Positions 6,692 to 9,246 of a DNA stretch of 9,246 nt are shown one piece after another. The stretch spans positions 1-9,246 of the forward strand of contig JARYMD010000167.1 in assembly GCA_029907285.1 (NCBI GenBank). Direction: 5' to 3'. How positions within the stretch are numbered: position 1 is the stretch's first letter; every line of letters begins with the position of its first letter. Position numbers and translations under genes: made by a program. The notes beneath the pieces were generated by a model. The model saw only the letters and a list, made by a program, of their open reading frames with translations, was not told the DNA's origin and made no database searches. Origin of the DNA: Verrucomicrobiota bacterium. GTDB taxonomy: Bacteria > Verrucomicrobiota > Verrucomicrobiia > Limisphaerales > J093.

Positions 6692-8017
6692 ATGCGCGCT
6701 CGGTTCATTCACATGGCTTTTCTCGGCCTGCAGATAGTTGCGCACGCGCTTTACGGCGCGCCGGCATTCGCAGCCGCAAACGAGCAAGCGCGGGTAATGC
6801 CCGCCGCACCCGGTTCACAGATGCAGACGGAGCCTGTGCCGGTTCCTGAGCCGACGGCAACCGCCGTCAAATACCACAAGGGCAACATGCTGCTGTGGGG
6901 CGTGGGCGTGATCCTTGGCATTGCTGTGCCGACGATAATCCTGTTTTCGGGTTTTTCGGCACGCCTGAGGGATTTTGCTCAGCATCTGGGTCATGCATGG
7001 TTCTGGACAATCAGCATCTACGTGTGCCTCTTCATTGTACTGCTCTGGGCGATCAGCCTGCCGCTTGATTTCTACCAGGGGTTTGTAAGGGAACACAGCT
7101 ACGGTCTGTCGAACCAGTCATTTGCGAAATGGGCGGGCGACTCGATCAAGTCGCTTCTTGTCTCAATTGCGTTCGGTGTTGCGCTCGGATGGATACCCTA
7201 TCTTGTCCTGCGGGTCAGCCCGACGCGATGGTGGATCGTCACGAGCATACTGGCTGTGCCGATATTCGTGTTTGTCACGCTGATTGAGCCGATCTGGATT
7301 GCGCCTCTTTTTAACAAGTTTGGCGCTATGAAAGACAAGGCGCTCGAACGGGAAATACTTAATCTAGCCGAGCGCGCCGGAATCGAAGGCAGCCGCGTCT
7401 TTGAAGTAAACAAGAGCGTGGACACAAAAAAGATCAATGCCTGTGTCACAGGAGTGTTCGGAACCAAACGCGTCGTGCTGTGGGATACACTCATCGCGAA
7501 ACTGGATCGCGACCAGGTTCTTTTCGTCATGGCCCATGAAATGGGTCACTATGTCCTCGGGCACATTTGGAAGATTCTGGCCGCGCTGTGCCTCCTGACG
7601 CCTGTGACGCTCTATCTGGTCAACAGGTCAGCAAGATGGATCATCTCAATGTTCAAGCTTCAGCTCGGATTCCAAACGTTGCAGGACGTGGCGTCGCTGC
7701 CGCTTTTTCTGTTGCTGCTCAATCTTTTCTCGCTATTACTTGTCCCGTTCATAAACGCCTTCAGCCGCCACTTGGAAAAACAAGCCGACACTTTCGCCCT
7801 CGAACTCACGCAGAACAACCATGCGGCTGCAAGCGCGTTCGTCGCCCTCGGAAAAGACAATCTGGTGCATCCTCGCCCCGGCGCAATTTACAGAATCTGG
7901 CGAGCCAGCCACCCAACGCTTGCCGAACGAATCGAGTTTTGTAACAACTACGCCCCATGGCGCGAAGGCAAACCACTGCGCTACGGCGACAGGTTCCGCC
8001 GATCGAAACGGGACTAG
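6692..8017 (+). CDS. M48 family membrane zinc metalloprotease, CAAX prenyl protease 1/Ste24-like
   Basis: A 441-residue integral membrane protease. Residues 1-28 (MRARFIHMAFLGLQIVAHAL to PAFA) look like a signal peptide or first membrane anchor, followed by a proline- and glutamate-rich linker (VPVPEPTATA, about 49-58). Hydrophobic segments lie at about 65-86, 101-125, 151-175, 179-201, 290-310 and 333-355. The zinc site is HEMGH (H282, E283, H286), and the third ligand is E362 in RHLEKQAD with D366 just after, as in Ste24-type enzymes. The block YGLSNQSFAKW to EPIWIAPLFNKF (137-209) is the typical M48 N-terminal membrane region. In eukaryotes this family trims prenylated proteins; the bacterial enzymes more likely degrade membrane or misfolded proteins, so the substrate is unknown. 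The signal-like extension before the first family membrane segment is unusual. The gene follows aspS closely and shares its direction. Confidence 0.93.
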   Translation: MRARFIHMAFLGLQIVAHALYGAPAFAAANEQARVMPAAPGSQMQTEPVPVPEPTATAVKYHKGNMLLWGVGVILGIAVPTIILFSGFSARLRDFAQHLGHAWFWTISIYVCLFIVLLWAISLPLDFYQGFVREHSYGLSNQSFAKWAGDSIKSLLVSIAFGVALGWIPYLVLRVSPTRWWIVTSILAVPIFVFVTLIEPIWIAPLFNKFGAMKDKALEREILNLAERAGIEGSRVFEVNKSVDTKKINACVTGVFGTKRVVLWDTLIAKLDRDQVLFVMAHEMGHYVLGHIWKILAALCLLTPVTLYLVNRSARWIISMFKLQLGFQTLQDVASLPLFLLLLNLFSLLLVPFINAFSRHLEKQADTFALELTQNNHAAASAFVALGKDNLVHPRPGAIYRIWRASHPTLAERIEFCNNYAPWREGKPLRYGDRFRRSKRD

Positions 8018-8180
8018 CAAAGTTCCAGCAACCGCACTCAATACGTTTCGCATCCTCCATGCGCTCGGTCGGGCAAAGCGCCGGAACACCATGCGCGCGC
8101 TTGTGTTCTCCGCAGAGATTTGTAGTATCAAGACACTGATCCGTTACAGCCAACTTTCAAATGCTCAAGAACAGTGTTCG
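8018..8180. promoter_or_regulatory. Intergenic leader with weak promoter candidate before the oxidoreductase remnant
   Basis: TTGTGT (8101-8106) and TAGTAT (8123-8128) are separated by 16 bases and could be a weak sigma-70-like promoter 52 bases before the ATG at 8181. An exact inverted repeat GAACA-G-TGTTC (8169-8179) occupies the place of the ribosome-binding site and could be an operator or chance. No small gene or terminator with a T tract is seen. Confidence 0.22.
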
Positions 8181-8889
8181 ATGAAAACAACTACCACCTC
8201 GCAGACTCCGGCGGTTAGTCGCCGCCATTTCTTGAAAACCGCCACGGCCACAGGCGCAACAGTTGCCGCCGAGGCAGCCGTTGGCGTTGACAGAGTATTC
8301 GCCGCAGAATCCGACGTTATCCGCGTTGGCCTTGTTGGCTGCGGAGCACGCGGCGTCGGCGCTGCGATGAACTGCGTTTTGTCATCCCCCGGCGTCGAGA
8401 TTGTGGCCCTCGGCGATGTGTTTGCCGATCGCGTCGAAGAAGCACGAAAACGGCTGCTCGACGATACGCAGGACAAGGAATGGAGCTGTTGTTGTCAGCA
8501 TGGCCAGACAAATCGATAACACGCAACCGCTGGTGGCCGAGTCAGTAATCGGTACAAAAGGCCGCGCGTCGGCAGGCCGAATAGACGGACAAAACCCATG
8601 GAAATGGGAAGGGCCAAACCCAAATCCGCACGAGCAGGAACACGCCGATCTGATCGCAAGCATCCGCAACGGAAACCCGCTGAACGAAGGCCGCCAAGTT
8701 GCTGAAGCCACACTAACCGCCATCATGGGCCGAATGAGCGCATACAGCGGCCAACCGGTGAGTTGGGATTTCGCCATGAATGAGTCGCAGTTGGACCTGA
8801 CTCCACCCGAGATCAAAGCCGGTGGATACAAACTCGGACCGGCTCCAAAAATGCCGCCGCCAGCCTCAGGCAATGCGGAGCTTATATGA
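8181..8889 (+). pseudogene. Tat-exported Gfo/Idh/MocA oxidoreductase, broken by an internal deletion and frame change
   Basis: Two parts of one family protein lie in different frames. The first, from the ATG at 8181, has a twin-arginine signal (SRRHFLK, R14-R15, then an alanine/threonine-rich hydrophobic stretch) and the start of a Rossmann fold: VIRVGLVGCGARGVG with GxGxxG at 53-58. Family resemblance stops near residue 99 (about 8478), and the frame closes at 8519 after a cysteine-rich tail. The second, from about 8479 to the stop at 8889 in the next frame, gives the C-terminal part: GAVVVSMARQIDNT, ESVIGTKGR, NPHEQEHADLIASIRNG, LNEGRQVAEATLTAIMGRMSAYSGQ. Family members of this type are about 420-450 residues; the two parts total about 235, so about 200 are missing, including the rest of the nucleotide-binding domain and the EKP region. 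The product is almost certainly inactive. An assembly error could give the same picture. Confidence 0.85.
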
Positions 8890-8919
8890 TCACGGCGCAG
8901 CGTAGTCGCAGCCGAACGC

Positions 8920-8950
8920 GCCGCGCGCCCGACATCAGCCGATGCGCGGC
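8920..8950. other. GC hairpin just before rsmD
   Basis: GCCGCGC (8920-8926) is exactly complementary to GCGCGGC (8944-8950), with a 17-base loop. It lies 31 bases after the oxidoreductase stop and ends 11 bases before the rsmD ATG. No T tract follows, so it is not a standard intrinsic terminator. It could lower readthrough or rsmD translation, or be chance in GC-rich DNA. Confidence 0.3.
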
Positions 8951-8961
8951 ACAACTGAATC

Positions 8962-9246
8962 ATGAGAATCACCGGGGGCATTTACGCAGGCAGAATCTTG
9001 CGTGCGCCGAAAGGGCTCGACGTTAGGCCTGCCACAGACAACGTTAAACAGGCAATTTTTAACAGCCTCGGCTCGAGGATTGAAGGCGCGAGCGTGCTCG
9101 AGTTGTTCGCCGGGACGGGCGCTCTGGGGCTCGAGTGCCTGAGCCGCGGAGCAGCGCACGTTGTCGCTGTCGAGAAATCGTCCCGCCACGCATCCGTCAT
9201 CCGATCTAACTACGAGGCGCTTGGCCTTGCGCGGGAATGCTTGTCG
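8962..9246 (+). CDS. rsmD: 16S rRNA (guanine(966)-N(2))-methyltransferase RsmD, N-terminal part, cut by the window end
   Basis: The first 95 residues of an S-adenosylmethionine-dependent methyltransferase that modifies G966 of 16S rRNA during 30S assembly. The family start is clear: MRITGGIYAGRILRAPKG, then VRPATDNVKQAIFNSLG, where the family usually has RPTTDRVREALFN. VLELFAGTGALGLE (45-58) is the SAM-binding motif I, and VEK with E71 is the acid expected to hold the SAM ribose. The catalytic (N/D)PPY motif would lie beyond the window; full family length is about 180-190 residues. The ATG at 8962 matches the usual family start exactly; no strong ribosome-binding site precedes it. No stop occurs before the end of the window. 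Confidence 0.95.
   Translation, partial: MRITGGIYAGRILRAPKGLDVRPATDNVKQAIFNSLGSRIEGASVLELFAGTGALGLECLSRGAAHVVAVEKSSRHASVIRSNYEALGLARECLS

Noticed and set aside
8169..8179. GAACA-G-TGTTC before the oxidoreductase remnant as a LexA-like box
   Set aside because: The GAAC and GTTC halves are three bases apart and not the four of the Gram-positive-type box, and the gene has no link to DNA damage. A short palindrome can arise by chance.
8479..8519. Programmed frameshift joining the two oxidoreductase parts
   Set aside because: There is no slippery heptamer at the junction, and about 200 residues essential to the fold are missing, so frameshifting would not restore a working enzyme.
1..9246. CRISPR array, tRNA, rRNA, transposase, toxin-antitoxin or defence genes
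   Set aside because: No spaced direct repeats, no tRNA-like cloverleaf and no matching protein motifs were seen on either strand.

Overview
The window looks like a piece of a GC-rich chromosome from the PVC group, most likely a verrucomicrobial lineage of the Pedosphaera/Limisphaera type. This is inferred from three things: a secreted S1 sulfatase beside a large secreted TIM-barrel protein, a Tat-exported Gfo/Idh/MocA oxidoreductase of the kind greatly expanded in Planctomycetes and Verrucomicrobia, and GC-rich hairpin repeats between genes. No 16S or other decisive marker is present, so the taxonomy is tentative.

Left half (minus strand). An AT-rich gene-free stretch (1-336) is followed by a secreted glycoside-hydrolase-like protein (337-2529) and, upstream of it, a secreted sulfatase (2759-4357). 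They point the same way and probably work together outside the cytoplasm on a sulfated glycan: the sulfatase removes sulfate esters and the TIM-barrel protein would cut or debranch the sugar. The 229-base gap between them holds two oppositely oriented hairpin repeats sharing the core GGAGCGCGG, plus a third hairpin. For both genes the longest open frame runs on upstream into non-coding DNA; in each case an internal ATG followed at once by a signal peptide is the better start.

Middle. A 492-base divergent region (4358-4849) separates the sulfatase from aspS. It holds weak promoter-like motifs for both directions and a hairpin that pairs the bases before, and the first two bases of, the aspS start codon.

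Right half (plus strand). aspS (4850-6652) is an intact bacterial aspartyl-tRNA synthetase. It is followed after 39 bases by a membrane M48 metalloprotease resembling CAAX prenyl protease 1/Ste24 (6692-8017), probably cotranscribed. Next is a broken Tat-signal Gfo/Idh/MocA oxidoreductase (8181-8889) whose two ends are recognisable but lie in different frames, with about 200 residues missing between them. The window ends inside rsmD (8962 onward), the 16S rRNA G966 methyltransferase.

No CRISPR array, tRNA, rRNA, transposase or defence system was found. The points most worth following are the uncharacterised TIM-barrel/sulfatase pair, the internally deleted oxidoreductase, the inverted composite repeat and the hairpin over the aspS start.
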